From assembly GCF_030435805.1 (NCBI RefSeq), contig NC_081296.1, positions 36,731,745 through 36,795,744 of the forward strand: DNA of 64,000 nt. The letters run 5' to 3'. The DNA is from Mustela lutreola. Its lineage: Eukaryota > Chordata > Mammalia > Carnivora > Mustelidae. Both the position numbers and the translations under genes were made by a program. Each line of letters opens with the position of its first letter. Position 1 is the stretch's first letter. The notes under the pieces are model-generated. The model ran no database searches and was not told where the DNA came from. It worked only from the letters and a program-made list of their open reading frames with translations. Positions 1 through 25,403 of the stretch are shown here, piece by piece.

Positions 1-168
1 TTGACAGAGAGAAATCACAAGTAGATGGAGAGGCAGGCAGAGAGAGAGAGAGAGGGAAGCAGGCTCCCTGCCGAGCAGAGAGCCCGATGCGGGACCCCAT
101 CCCAGGACCCTGAGATCATGACCTAAGCTGAAGGCAGCGGCTTAACCCACTGAGCCACCCAGGCGCCC
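1..168 (-). repeat. CAN-type SINE, cut by the window edge
   Basis: Head GAGCCACCCAGGCGCCC at the right; the tail lies before base 1. Confidence 0.92.
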
Positions 169-230
169 AAAACGGATAAATTCTTATCTCACAAGGCTGT
201 TATGAGTATTAGATGGGATAATAGTTTGCA

Positions 231-330
231 AGGGTGCCTGGCTGGCTCAGTTGGTAGAGCATGTGACTCTTGATCTTGGAGTTGTGAGTTCGAGCCCCAC
301 GTTGGGGGTAGAATTTACTTAAAAAAAAAA
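231..330 (+). repeat. Short tRNA-Lys-type SINE
   Basis: tRNA-like GCTCAGTTGGTAGAGCATG and GAGTTCGAGCCCCACG followed directly by poly(A). Target duplication ATAGTTTGCA on both sides. Confidence 0.88.
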
Positions 331-2149
331 TAGTTTGCAGCATTCAGTGACACATAATAAATTATAGCCATAATTGTATTAAATAACACTCTAGTAGCCA
401 ATCTAAGGCACTGTAGGCAAAACAGAGAGACCAGTTGGGATTCAGGTGCAATATACCCCATTTAGTACTTTCTTAATTATGGGAGCCCTGACCTCATCCT
501 GAGCTTCCAGCTCTTGATATGATGAATATTAATTGAAATGCAATGAGGTTAAAGCTTCTCCAAGTGTCCTGTGGTTTGGCTGGTGGGAGAAGGTGAGGGC
601 AGGTGCTTTGAAAAGTTTTTTTATCCTTTTGCCAGCCAGGATCATACCCCCTAGAGCCACACGGCTAGGGAGGGAAAAGAGAAAGGCAGATGCCACACCC
701 AGGAGAAAGGGCCTGGAGTGAGGAAAAGGAAGCTGAATGTCCATTTTTTCTTTCCTCAGTGAGTTCAGGGATAGAGAATGAAGGACACCAAGACAAGAGA
801 CTGTCTCATTAACTCCTGTGGCATCGTGGTAATTCAGGCCTGGGGAAGTGGTCCCACTGCCCAGGAGCTCAAAGTCAGGATGTAGTTAATAAGGCCAGAC
901 TAGATGTTAAGAGCCTTGGAATGTGATCAACCCCATGTCACAGAAGCCTGCTACAGGAGCCCTCCTGTAGATATTGGGGGCAGGCCTCTGGCCAGAAATA
1001 CTGTTTTATTTGAGGCAAATTATGCTCAGAGACTGAAATTGTCTTTGCCAATAATTTGCTTAATACAGGTTCATTGGGTTAATTATAGCTTATAACAACA
1101 TTTCACAAGCCAATAGCATAGAGGATAATGTCTCTTATGGAGAAATTGAAAAATAACATATTCAAAACCAATGACCAATTAAATACACTACTGTTCCGGA
1201 CAAAGTGGAAATGAAAGAAATAAAGCCCAAATTTAGAAAAAAAAAATTCCAAATTTAGTTGAAGTCCATCTTTCTGTGAGTTGGTTCTTGGTAGAGTGAG
1301 TCCTTCAACTAAAAGCTGGATATCAGCTGCCTGCCTAGACCCCTCACAATTGAGGCACATAGCAAGCAAGCCAAGGCACTGGTGTAGGCTGCTTTAAAGG
1401 TTATTACTCCAGGAGGAACCATCACAAGCTTACAAGGAGTAGCCTTGCCAAGCGGTAACAGATGTCCCTTACTTAATGGGACTGCTGTATGGTTTATTAC
1501 CACTGCCAACCAAAAGCAGCCAGCCTGGCCATGGCAGGAGAAAGTGTCTCAAGTACCCAGCAAAGGGCAGTCTTGTCCAGACGGGATGTTCTTGGGAAGT
1601 CCTCACAAATTCTTTATAAAGTTTGAAAGTCCATCAGGTGATTGACACCACTGCCCTTACTCTGCTGCGAACGACCTAGGGGTCTTTTGTGCTCCAGGTG
1701 CAACTGTTCTATTAGAAAGTCCTAATATCCAACTTCAAAGCAATTTCATTAAAATAAGTAAATAAGTCATTCTAAACAAATTCAAGCCACGAACAACTTT
1801 GTCCAAAACAAGATTTCAAAACATGGGTTTGAAATCATAAGTCGGTATACAACAAATATCCAGTTAAGTCCTGAGAACTAGGGATTTGAGAGCCTTGATT
1901 GCCAACAAGCAACCTGATTTATGAGTTTGTTACCTGTAGAGTGAAGTGACTGAGCTCATTTTTTAATGCTTGCGGGTTTGTGATCTAAGAAGGGTTACTA
2001 ATAAAATCCCTTACATGTACGCAGTTGTGTTTTTCCCCATTTTCTTATTTTAGGCTCCAAAAGGGAAGGGAAGAGGTTAAACAAAGAGGGTATTTTTATT
2101 ATAACTTGTCGTTGCTATCCTTTTTAACACTCCCGTTTAAAATCTCTTT
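331..2149. other. Intergenic, no gene recognised
   Basis: No exon-like conserved frame was seen. AT-rich, with an A-run at 1236. The longest frames are under 90 codons and match nothing I know. In human the next gene on this side is RPP25, which I do not see here. Confidence 0.6.
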
Positions 2150-2238
2150 TTTTCCTTAAATAATCTCTAAGACCAACGTGGTGCTCCACCTCACGATCCC
2201 GAGATCAACAGTCGCATGCTTTACCGACTGAAGCCCCC
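2150..2238 (-). repeat. Short tRNA-Lys-type SINE just upstream of the COX5A promoter
   Basis: AATAATCTCTAAGACCAACG then GATCAACAGTCGCATGC is the antisense of the tRNA-like unit. Confidence 0.75.
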
Positions 2239-2589
2239 TTATTGCTTCCATTGGGGTTGATGTAATCGCTTCCGGACGTGAACTACGGTATCGTCCCCCG
2301 CCCGGCGCTTCAACGACCTTAAACCCCGGCTCCACCAAGGTCGAGACTGAGACTGGGTGGGGCGGGGCTGGGCCGGCACAGCGTGAAAATGTTTTGTCCT
2401 TAGCGCGCCGCCGTAGCCCGCCGGCGTCCGCAGTCAGCCCGCCAGGGCGCGAGCGCCGCAGTGGTCGGGGCCTCACGCTCCACCCACCGTACGTCGGTGC
2501 GTGAGTCCGGCCCCCGCGAGCTCCGGAGCTGCCCGTGAGTTCACACCCGGCTTCTGTTCAGCCTTGGACTTCGCGCAGCCATCGCCGTC

Positions 2590-16487
<13,898 letters not shown>

Positions 16488-17049
16488 GTAAGCAGCACAC
16501 CATTGAATAAGGCAAGAAATGAATCCAAGGAATGGGGAGTGAGTGACATTTCAGTTTCTCAGCATAAGATCTTTTATTGGCCTCCTTAGAGGCCATGAAC
16601 AGAAGGATTTAGAGAGTACTAATGATGGTAAGTTTAAGGAGCTAGAATTGTCATTTTTAGTTGTTATATTCTCTTAACTAGTGTAAAGGCAAGAGGAAGC
16701 CTCCATTAAAAATCTATATAAAATATTTAAAACATAAAATTTCATTCCTTTTATCTCCCCCAAACTAAAGGTAGTAATCCACTGCATACAAGGTGTTCAT
16801 CACACATGCTTTTTATACATCTGTTTATTTTTAACAGAGTTTTATTAATTTGATGCATTCGTTTTTGTGTGCCCACATTAGAATTTTAACAGTCAAGTAA
16901 ATATCACTGATAATAAAAACTTACTTGATACCTTGTTCTCTTCGGGAAGGCAGGTAATAGAACCAGCCACAGGATTTTTAGATAGTGAGAGTGTGCAGAA
17001 AATACATAAGCAGTGACTCGTTTTTTATTTTATTTAAACACATACAGCA

Positions 17050-17290
17050 TATATGACTCTTGTGTCAGGCACTGTTTTAAGTGCTCTGTAAATATTAACT
17101 CATTTAACCCTCATAAACCATCCCTTGAAGTAGTTACTATTATTATTATTACTAATATTCCCATTTTACTCTTTTATTAATGAGGAAACTGAGGCACCTT
17201 GTCCAAGGTCATATAGCTAGTACTGGAACCCACACTTAAAGCCAGCCAGTCCAGCCCATGTCCATTGTTCTCACTGTGCTGCACATCCTG
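17050..17290 (+). repeat. MIR-type or related ancient repeat in COX5A intron 4
   Basis: Contains ATGAGGAAACTGAGGCAC, GTCATATAGCTAGTACTGGAACC and a run of ATT triplets near 17140. Confidence 0.65.
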
Positions 17291-18081
17291 TGTAGGCATT
17301 TACTATATTCATTTCTCAGTGGTAAACAATGAGGCTTAGAGGATTTGCTTCCTAAGAATAGGAGGACATTGTTTTTTAAAATAGTGTAAGTCAACTACCT
17401 AATAGAAGTTCCAATAAAAGCGAACCCAAAATTCTTGAAGGAGCTAAATCAGCTCCCTCACAAGATAAAGGTCCAGTGAGCCTGGTTAGAGATTGCTGTG
17501 GAGCAGGAGTCCTAATTTTATCTTCGTCCACCCCCAGATCACCACTACCTCCCTGAAGTCCTTTAGCTCATCTTTGTAATACATGAAAGGCTTTATTTTT
17601 TAAAGGTGTGTACTAATAATGATTTTTGTGAGAAAACTAGGCATTCAGAATAGATTTCCTCTTACATTTTTGAAGCTCTTGTGTTTGGTTCATATTCCAT
17701 AGTGGACTCTTACAAGGATATTTAAACACTTCAGCTTAATTTTTATTTTATCAAGTAGTCCCAGGAGTCCAGAAGATCTTTGTTACATAGAATCTGTTCT
17801 GGCTGCGATGACATTTCTTTAAAAAAAAAAAAATTTATAGGGCAACCCCCCAACACTTTATGTTTGGAAAAGAGGACCACCCCAGTAAGTACTAGGTATA
17901 TAAACACAAAAAAGCCACAGAGCTAGTCCCTTGTGAGTTAGCTCTAGGCAGGATTAAGGAACAGAAAAGGCTACACAGAGCCAGTGATTTCCCTGGACTG
18001 TTGCTCTAAAGAAGGTTATTTTTAATAAGATTTCTACCTTTCCTTTATTTTTTGGCTAATTCTTCATGTTTTTTCTTACAG

Positions 18082-18242
18082 ATGGGCTTCTCAAGGATTT
18101 ATTCATAATGCTACTTGATTGTAAACAATCACCTGGAAATACTGATGATAACATATTACCTTATTTGAACAAGTTTTCCTTTATTGAGTACCAGACCATG
18201 TAATGGTAACTTGGACTTTAATAAAAGGGAAATGAGTTTGAA
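18082..18242 (+). other. COX5A: COX5A terminal non-coding exon (3' UTR)
   Basis: Acceptor TTTTTTCTTACAG|ATGGGC is followed by sequence very like the human COX5A 3' UTR (CTTGATTGTAAACAATCACC, then GTAATGGTAACTTGG). A canonical AATAAA lies at 18220-18225, so cleavage should fall near 18240. A second AATAAA near 18378 could extend the transcript. Confidence 0.88.
18220..18225 (+). terminator. COX5A: COX5A polyadenylation signal
   Basis: AATAAA in the terminal exon, at the expected distance from the predicted mRNA end. Confidence 0.85.
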
Positions 18243-18773
18243 CTGAAATTAGGTATCGTTCCATGTGTTTGCTTTGAAAAGCAGAAAATGAGCCATCATA
18301 GAGCCATTGATTCCATGGTTTTGTTGCCACTGTGTGCTGAGAGAATTGCCTTAATTCTCTGGAAACCATCTGACATGAAATAAATTTAAAACTGGTTATC
18401 GAGATAGTCTTGAGAATATGCTGTCTGGTAGCCAGCTTCTCTCTTATTGGCCTTTTCCTTCCCTACCTGTTCTTCTCTCACAGTGCAGTATTAGCCTTGG
18501 ACATCAAATACTAATATATTTGATATGTGAAAATCTATATAATAGATTTTCAGTTCTTTAAGAACTAAATAAATGGGTTTACTCTTGAGAATTAATAAAA
18601 TACACAAATCCCGTCTTAGTTTAGAAGGCCCATGTTATTGGAGACTAGCTCTTGGAGAAAGATTTTAGATCTAAGTGACTTCTAGTATAGCCATTCTGAC
18701 TGCAGTGCCAGGGAAATAGGATTACTAATAGGTTGAGGTTTAGCTATCTTTCCTCTTTCTCTCTCTCTCTCTC
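18243..18773. other. Intergenic after COX5A
   Basis: Nothing beyond a second AATAAA near 18378. The stretches 18981-19714, 20377-20717, 22273-22593 and 24136-24675 between SINEs also show nothing I can name. Confidence 0.6.
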
Positions 18774-18980
18774 TTTTTTTTTTTTTTTTTTCCTTCAAGA
18801 TTTTATTTATTTATTTGACAGACACAGCAAGAGAGGGAACATAAGCAGAAGCAGAGGGAAAGGGAGAACCGGGCTTCCCATCGCTGAGCAGGGAGCCAGA
18901 TGCGGGGCTAGATCCCAGGACTATGGGATCATGACCTGAGCCAAAGGCAGATGCTTAACGACTGAGCCACCCAGGCATCC
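18774..18980 (-). repeat. CAN-type SINE
   Basis: Poly(T) at left, GAGCCACCCAGGCATCCCC at right, with (CT)n just before it. Confidence 0.9.
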
Positions 18981-19714
18981 CCACATATGTTTATTTAATT
19001 GTGTAGTTGGTAGGTATGGTTCTTAGGTTTGACCCCTCCCTAGGCAGCTCTTCCCCCTCCTCATTCCATTTAGTATAATGTCCCAGTCACACTGCTTGGT
19101 TTTTCCTCCAGATTGTCAGGTTGCTTCTCACTTGGGATGACATCATCATAGGTCTACCTCCCAAATCCTAGAGAGAGGGGTCGAGAGAGGTCGTAAACAG
19201 AACAGTCACCTATATAAAGACATCATGGCAGAGATTATCTTAAACATCTGAGAACGTACATATGGGTACTATTCTGATTATACATAATGGGTACATACGG
19301 TTACTTTCCTGAAGAGGAAATAACATTTTAAGTTGAAGCCTAAAGGATTGGAGGTGCTTTGTTTATTCACAGCTTTATCTAAAAGGTAATTTTATTTATT
19401 ATATGACATGTTTGGCCTTTGCACCATTGGGGAAGAAGGTGTTTTTTTTGTTTGTTTGTGTTTTTTTGGTTTTTTTTACAGTTTCTCTATGTGCATAAAT
19501 AATCACCTTTAAGTCTCCTTTTTCAGTTCACCAGATCTAAAGGATTTACTAGAACTAGCTGGAAAAGGAACATATCAATATCATGGGCCCTTACCTTATA
19601 GGAGGAATGCAAAATGATAGAAATGGTTTCTGCTTTTAAGATTGTGGGAGAGGCCTGAGGAGTGAACATAGGTTTACAACTATCTGCAAGGGTAAGAAAT
19701 GAGTATTACGGTGG

Positions 19715-19805
19715 CTTTCACACCATGTTCATTGAATACCTACTATATACCAAGCATTGTGCCAGGTATTTGATAATAGAGCAGTAAATAGGGGAAATAG
19801 ATTTG
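19715..19805 (-). repeat. Short L2 fragment
   Basis: CATTGAATACCTACTATATA and CAAGCATTGTGCCAGG match the antisense L2 3' end. Confidence 0.55.
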
Positions 19806-19842
19806 GGAGTCTGGAAAAACTGATGTTAAGATCACAATTCAG

Positions 19843-20040
19843 GGGACACCTGGGTGGCTCAGTAGGTTAAGCCTCTGCCTTTGGCTCAGGTCGTGATCTC
19901 AGGGTCCTGAGATGGAGCCCGCATCTGGGCTCTCTCTGCTCAACAGGGAACCTGCTCCCTGTCCCCCTGCCTGCCTCTCTGCCTACTTGTGATCTCTCTC
20001 TCTTGTCAAATGAATAAATATAATCTTCAAAAAAAAAAAA
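19843..20040 (+). repeat. CAN-type SINE
   Basis: GGGGACACCTGGGTGGCTC to poly(A). Confidence 0.92.
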
Positions 20041-20044
20041 GCAC

Positions 20045-20136
20045 GGGGCACCTGGGTGGCTCAGTGTAACCCAGGACCCTGGGATTATGACCTGAGCTAA
20101 AGGCAGACACTTAATGACTGAGCCCCCTAGGCACCC
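20045..20136. repeat. Head-to-head chimeric SINE fragment (inverted repeat)
   Basis: The first 22 bases are a sense SINE head (GGGGCACCTGGGTGGCTCAG). The next 70 are an antisense head ending ACTGAGCCCCCTAGGCACCC. The ends can pair as a hairpin stem. Confidence 0.85.
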
Positions 20137-20176
20137 AGAGATGACTTAAAACTCTTTAAAAAAAAAACAAAAAACA

Positions 20177-20376
20177 GGGGCGCCTGGGTGGCTCAGTGGG
20201 TTAAGCCGCTGCCTTCGGCTCAGGTCATGATCTCGGGGTCCTGGGATCGAGTCCCGCATCGGGCTCTCTGCTCAGCGGGGAGCCTGCTTCCTTCTCTCTC
20301 TCTCTGCCTGCCTCTCAGTGTACTTGTAATTTCTCTCTGTCAAATAAATAAATAAAATCTTTAAAAAAAAAAAAAA
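20177..20376 (+). repeat. Young CAN-type SINE
   Basis: Near-consensus full-length copy with poly(A). Confidence 0.95.
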
Positions 20377-20717
20377 ACTACATTTAATTTTTGGTCAAAT
20401 TACAGGCATCAGTGGGTAGGATAGGCCTAGAGTTCTGAAAAAAAGCCTAAAACTAAAGAATTTAAGGTTTGAAACAGCAAAAAGGGAAATTTCTGTGGAA
20501 GACCATTTGGATGAAAACATAAAGTAGGCTAATGGCTAAAATTGTAGGAGCAGGTACATTGAGAGGGAAAGAGAGGAGTAACTTAGAGAAAATGTCAAAC
20601 ATTACAAAGATAAAAGTATTATTATAAGTTTTCAGGTACTCCTCAGTCTGCTTCAGCAATTATCAGTACATGGCCACACTTTTCATCTATATCATTTACC
20701 CCCACTAAATATTTTGA

Positions 20718-20898
20718 AGATTATTTATTTGTTAGAGAGTGACAGTGGGGGGGGGGCAGAGGGAGAAAGAAACTTGAAGCACACTCCCTGCTGAGTGCAG
20801 AGCCCAATCCAGGGCCCAGTTTCACAAACCTGAGATCATGACCTCAGCCAAAATCAAGACTCAGCAGCTTAACCATCTAAGCCACCCATGCGCCCCCC
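20718..20898 (-). repeat. Older CAN-type SINE
   Basis: Flank AAATATTTTGAA on both sides; internal poly(G). Confidence 0.88.
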
Positions 20899-21004
20899 AA
20901 ATATTTTGAATCAGATCTCAGGTATCATGTCATTCCATTGTGAATAAATATTTTGAAATATCTTCAAAGTATATTTAAGCACATCTGCAGTAAAGACTTA
21001 AACT

Positions 21005-21200
21005 TTTTTTTTTTTCTCGAAGATTTTATTTATTTATTTGACAGAAACACAGTGAGGGAGGGAACACAAGCAGGGGGAGTGAGAGAAGGAGAAGCAGGCT
21101 TTCCATTGATCAGGGAGCCCGATGTGGGGCTCAATCCCAGGTGGGATCATGACTTGAGCCAAAGGCAGAATGCTTAACGACTGACGACCCAGGTGCCCCT
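21005..21200 (-). repeat. CAN-type SINE
   Basis: Poly(T), GACAGAAACACAGTGAGGG, GACCCAGGTGCCCC. Confidence 0.9.
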
Positions 21201-21289
21201 AAACAACTTTTTTTTTTTTTAAGGAATTTTTGGTGGTGGTCCTTTTTTCTTAAAATAAAAATATCTTTACTGGATTTTCTCATTTCTTT

Positions 21290-21476
21290 TTCTTTTTTCT
21301 TTTTTTGAGAGGGGGAGAGCATGAAAATAAGTGGCGGGTGAGGAAGAGAGACTCTCAGGCAGGCTCCATCCCCAGCACTGAGCCGACATGGGGCTCGATC
21401 CCACAACCCTGAGATTATGAACCAACCCGAAATAAAGAGTTGGATGCTTAACTGACTGAGCCAGCTAGGCCTCCTG
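21290..21476 (-). repeat. Old CAN-type SINE
   Basis: ACATGGGGCTCGATCCCAC and CTGACTGAGCCAGCTAGGCC. Confidence 0.8.
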
Positions 21477-21487
21477 GGTTTTCTCTC

Positions 21488-21676
21488 TTTTTTTTTTTAA
21501 GATTTTATTTATTTGAGAGAGATCACAAGTAGGCAGAGAGGCAGGCAGAGAGAGAGGAGGAAGCAGGCTCCCTGCCAAGCAGAGAGCCTGATGCGGGGTC
21601 TCGATCCCAGGACCCTGGGATCATGACCTGAGCCGAAGGCAGAGGCCCTAACCCACTGAGCCACCCAGGCGCCCCC
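21488..21676 (-). repeat. CAN-type SINE
   Basis: Near-consensus; ends GAGCCACCCAGGCGCCCC. Confidence 0.94.
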
Positions 21677-21689
21677 TCATTTTAAAGAT

Positions 21690-21960
21690 GATACATGTTC
21701 ATGAAACAATAGAAGTACAAGAATAAAACATACCTGAAATTCCCCACCCAGTTACAGCCACCACTAGTATTCTGATGACCATCTTTCCAGATGTTTCTAC
21801 TTTGTGCATGTGTATATACTTTTTGCATGCTGTTTACAAACTTGTTTATCTCATCCTTGCTAGGTCAAGGCTACTATTGTAAACCATTTTCTATATCAAT
21901 TAACACATGTCTGTCTCCTGCTTTTTAATGGGGCGTAATATTCCATGGTTTGGAATTTTC
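21690..21960 (-). repeat. Ancient LINE 3'-end fragment
   Basis: TTTCCAGATGTTTCTACTTT, CTATTGTAAACC and GGCGTAATATTCCATGGTT are words seen in old antisense L1M-type 3' ends. Family uncertain. Confidence 0.4.
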
Positions 21961-22078
21961 AGCTTGGGTAATGGCTTTTATAATGAACTTGTGGCTGAAT
22001 TAGAGGTGGTGAAAAAGTGATTCTAGGCAGTGAGGCAGGAGGGAGGAGAAAGGAGTCCTGAAAAATGATTAAGTCCTT

Positions 22079-22272
22079 GGACACCTGGGTGGCTCAGTTG
22101 GTTAAGCATCTGCCTTAGGATCAGGTCATGATCCAGGTTCCTGGGATTGAGTCCTGCATTGGGCTCCTTGCTTGGTGGGGAGGCTGCTGCTCCCTCGGTC
22201 TGCTGCTGCCTGCTGATCCCCCTGCTTGTTCTTGATCACTTGCTCACTCTCTGATATACAAAATCTTAAAAG
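22079..22272 (+). repeat. CAN-type SINE
   Basis: GACACCTGGGTGGCTCAGTT; flanks TTAAGTCC both sides. Confidence 0.9.
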
Positions 22273-22593
22273 GAAAAAAAAAAAGAATAATTAAGTCCCA
22301 AGAGGATAATTGGAAAGATGGTGGTAGTTAAAAACAGTATTGGCACGTCCTTAACGTGCCGGAGATTTTGTATGGAGCTGGAAAGAATTGGTAGCTAGTT
22401 GAAGTTTTCTTTGCATCATAAGTTCTGTTGAGATTTCTAAATTTTGTTTTTGCCTGAGTAAGTCATTTGTGCTACTAGAAACAGATGGGTCCTCTAAATT
22501 TATTGTAAATGCTAACTTTTAGGCCCCTTAATGTTTGTTACAACAGTACCTTAGACTATAGAAATAAGCACTGCGTTTTAAATTGCTCTCATT

Positions 22594-22763
22594 GGGACCC
22601 TGGGTGGCTCAGTTGGTTAAGTGTCTGCCTTCAGCTCAGGTCATGATCTCAGGTTCCTGGGATCCAGCCCTGGATCAGGTTCCCTGATTCCCCCTCTTTC
22701 TGTGCTGTTTTCCCTGCTTGTGCTCTCTCTCTGTCAAATAAATAAAATTTTTCTTAAAAAATT
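22594..22763 (+). repeat. CAN-type SINE
   Basis: Duplication AAATTGCTCTCATT at both ends. Confidence 0.92.
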
Positions 22764-23040
22764 AATAAATTGCTCTCATTGTGTATCTCTTTTGTCTCCA
22801 AGATAAGTGTGGCAAAGTATAGCCCCCAGGCCAGATCCAGGCCATCACCTGTTTTTCTACTGCCCACCAGCTAAGAATTGTTTTTTATATTTTTAAATGG
22901 ATAAAAATCAATACATTAAGATTTTGTGACAAAGCTATATGAAATTCAGAATTCATTGCCCATAAGCAAGGAACACTGCCACGTAGTCATTTACATATCA
23001 TCTATGGCTGCTGTTTTGAGTTTTTACGTATTTTAAGTGT

Positions 23041-23207
23041 TTTTAAAGATTTTATTTATTTGTTTGACACAGAGATCACGAGTAGGCAGTGCAGCAGGCA
23101 CAGAGAGAGGGGGAAGCAGGCTCCTTGCTGAGCAGTGAGCCTGATGTGGGGATCCTGACCTGAGCCAAAGGCAGAGGCTTTAACCCACTGAGCCACGCAG
23201 GTGCCCC
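23041..23207 (-). repeat. CAN-type SINE
   Basis: TTTTAAAGATTTTATTTATT to GAGCCACGCAGGTGCCCC; flank TTAAGTTTTT. Confidence 0.9.
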
Positions 23208-23244
23208 TTAAGTTTTTTTGTTTTTTTTTGTTTGTTTGTTTTTT

Positions 23245-23409
23245 TCAAGATTTTTATTTTTTCAGAGAGAGAGCACAAGCAGGGGGAGCAGCAGGCAGAG
23301 GGAGAGGGAAAAGCAGGCTCCCCGTTGAGCAGAGAGCATAGTGGGGAGCAATCCCAGGACCCTGGGATCATGACCTGAGCGGAAGCAGCTGCCTAACTGA
23401 CTCAGACCC
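23245..23409 (-). repeat. CAN-type SINE, degraded head
   Basis: GAGAGAGCACAAGCAGGGGG to CTAACTGACTCAGACC. Confidence 0.85.
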
Positions 23410-23419
23410 TCAAATATTT

Positions 23420-23590
23420 CTTTCTTTCTTTGTGTGTGAGAGTGCAAGGCACAAGCAGGGGGAGTGGCAGGCAGGAGAAACAGGCCCTGACTGGGCAGGG
23501 AGTCTGATGCTGGATTTGATCCCAGGACTCCGGGATCCTGATCTCAGCTGAAGGCAGATGCTTAACCAACTAAGCCATCCAGGCGTCCCA
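23420..23590 (-). repeat. CAN-type SINE
   Basis: GGCACAAGCAGGGGGAGTGG to AAGCCATCCAGGCGTCCC. Confidence 0.87.
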
Positions 23591-23615
23591 TTAAGTTTTG
23601 TTTTTGTTTTATTGT

Positions 23616-23768
23616 TTTGATTTTTAAGGTTTATTTATTTGAGAGAGACTGAAGTTCTTGTGCACATGCACGTGCATCCGGAGGAGCAGAGGAAGTCTTA
23701 AGGCAGACTCCACCCTGAGTATGCTGCTTGATCTCAGGGTTCTGACCTGAGCTGAAATCAGAAGTCAG
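23616..23768 (-). repeat. Old CAN-type SINE
   Basis: AAGGTTTATTTATTTGAGAG to CTGACCTGAGCTGAAATCAG. Confidence 0.78.
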
Positions 23769-23847
23769 ATTTTTTAAAGTGTGCAGTTTAGTGGCATTAA
23801 TTACATGTGTATTGTGCAGTCTCCTTCCTTCTTTCTTCCTTCCTTTC

Positions 23848-24005
23848 TTGAGATTTTCTTTCTTTCTTTGACAGAGAAAGCACAAGCAGGGGGAGCTAGA
23901 GGCAGAGGGAGAATTAGGCTCCCTGCTGGGCAAGGAGCCGGATGGGGGACTGGGATCACAACCCCCACCAAAGACAGACACTCAACAGACAGCCACCCAG
24001 GTGCC
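23848..24005 (-). repeat. CAN-type SINE
   Basis: GACAGAGAAAGCACAAGCAG to CAGCCACCCAGGTGCC. Confidence 0.86.
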
Positions 24006-24675
24006 TGCCTTGTACAGTTTCTGTGGCTGCTTTTGCAATATGATGGCAGAGCTGATAGACACTCTGTGCTATCCACAAGTCTACAAAGTCAAAAATATTT
24101 TCTGACAATTTATAGAAAAAGTTTGCCAACCCCTAATAATGGGAATTATTTTCAAAGCAAGCAAATTTCTAAATCATAGTCCTATTACTAAGCAGCAAAG
24201 GTGACTAGGTAATTAAGTCTGCTGATAAATCTCTTGCTCCTGTCAAATGCCCATTTGTCAGGTCAGTTCCCATGTCATTGTCATAAGTCATATTTGATTG
24301 ACTCTTTTACTGTGCTGGAGAAAACAGGCTATCTTTTAGCTTAATGGACTCTAGTTCTACCTAAAAGAAGTAGACAATAAGTAATGTTCACAATTTAAAG
24401 AAAAAGTATGCTTCCACAGCTTGATGTAAAGGGCTCTACCCTAACAGAATGGGGTTTTGAACTTTCTCTTTCCTTATTCTTTATTTTGAAAAATTAAAAA
24501 CTAATAGTTTGCTACATTTATTTTATTCCTAGTATATATACACTTTTCCCTCAATCTTTTGAAGTAAATTGCAGACATGGCATTTTATCCCTAAATACTT
24601 AAGCAGCTATCTAGAAATAAGGATTTTTCTCTTCCTACTGTTACCACAATACTGTTAATATACTTAAAGAAGTTT

Positions 24676-24857
24676 GGAGTACCTGGGTGACTCAGTCGTT
24701 AAGCATCTCCCTTCAGCTTGAGTCATGATCCCAGAGTCCTGGGATTGAGCTCTGCAGGAAGCCTGCTTCTCCCTCTCCCGCTCCCCCTGCTTGTGTTCCC
24801 TCTCTTGCTATGTCTCTCTCTGTCAAATAAATAAGTAAATAAATCTTTTTTTTTAAA
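24676..24857 (+). repeat. CAN-type SINE
   Basis: GGAGTACCTGGGTGACTCAG to AAATAAATAAGTAAATAAAT. Confidence 0.9.
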
Positions 24858-24870
24858 AGTTTGCCATAAG

Positions 24871-25158
24871 GGACGCCTGGGTGGCTCAGTTGGTTAAGCA
24901 GCTGCCTTTGGCTCAGGTCATGATCCCAGTGTCCTGGGATTGAGTCCCACGTCGGGCTCCTTGCTCAGCGGGGAGCCTGCTTCTCCCTCTGCCTCTGCCT
25001 GCCATTCTGTCTGCCTGTGCTCGCTCTCTCCCCCTCTCTCTCTGATTAAAAAAAAAAAAAAAGTTTGCCTGCTTCTCCCTCTGCCTCTGCCTGCCATTCT
25101 GTCTGCCTGTGCTCGCTCTCTCCCCCTCTCTCTCTGATTAAAAAAAAAAAAAAAGTTT
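24871..25158 (+). repeat. CAN-type SINE with its 3' half tandemly duplicated
   Basis: The 92-bp unit 24975-25066, which includes the poly(A) and GTTT of the target duplication, is repeated almost exactly at 25067-25158. The outer target duplication is AAAGTTTGCCATAA. Confidence 0.93.
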
Positions 25159-25297
25159 GCCATAAAATGCGTACAGTCCATTTTTCTGGAGAGTCCAGGC
25201 AGTGGTGGTGTAGAATGCCCTACATTCTGCTTTTGGTTTGCTTCCTTGCTATTAAAATCTAGTTAAACAATTTTTGGCAAGAATACGACACAGATGA

Positions 25298-25402
25298 GGG
25301 GCGCCTGGCTGGTGCAGTCAGTAGTGTGTAACTCTTGATCTTAAGGTTGTTAAGTTTGAGCCCCATATTGGGTGTAGAGGTTACTTTAAAAAAATTAAAA
25401 AT
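25298..25402 (+). repeat. Short tRNA-Lys-type SINE
   Basis: GGGGCGCCTGGCTGGTGCAG then GAGCCCCATATTGGGTGTAG. Confidence 0.85.
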
Positions 25403-25403
25403 T

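Larger units (their letters stand above)
22808..24135 (-). mobile_element. Old hAT (MER1/Charlie-group) fragment interrupted by several SINEs
   Basis: The left part has CCCAGGCCAGATCCAGGCC. The right end is AAAAAGTTTGCCAACCCC, the typical terminus in antisense, preceded by CTGTGGCTGCTTTTGCAATA. Five antisense SINEs sit between them. Family assignment is from memory. Confidence 0.45.

Noticed and set aside
231-330. tRNA-Lys gene candidate
   Set aside because: The tRNA-like unit is the head of a short SINE with poly(A) and a target duplication. No cloverleaf with a proper acceptor end was found.
883-1700. Possible retropseudogene or old repeat (frames near 1309-1645)
   Set aside because: No family could be recognised and there are no flanking duplications or poly(A); left as unassigned sequence.
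1-2149. RPP25, the expected upstream neighbour
   Set aside because: No recognisable RPP25 coding sequence or CpG island before the COX5A promoter.
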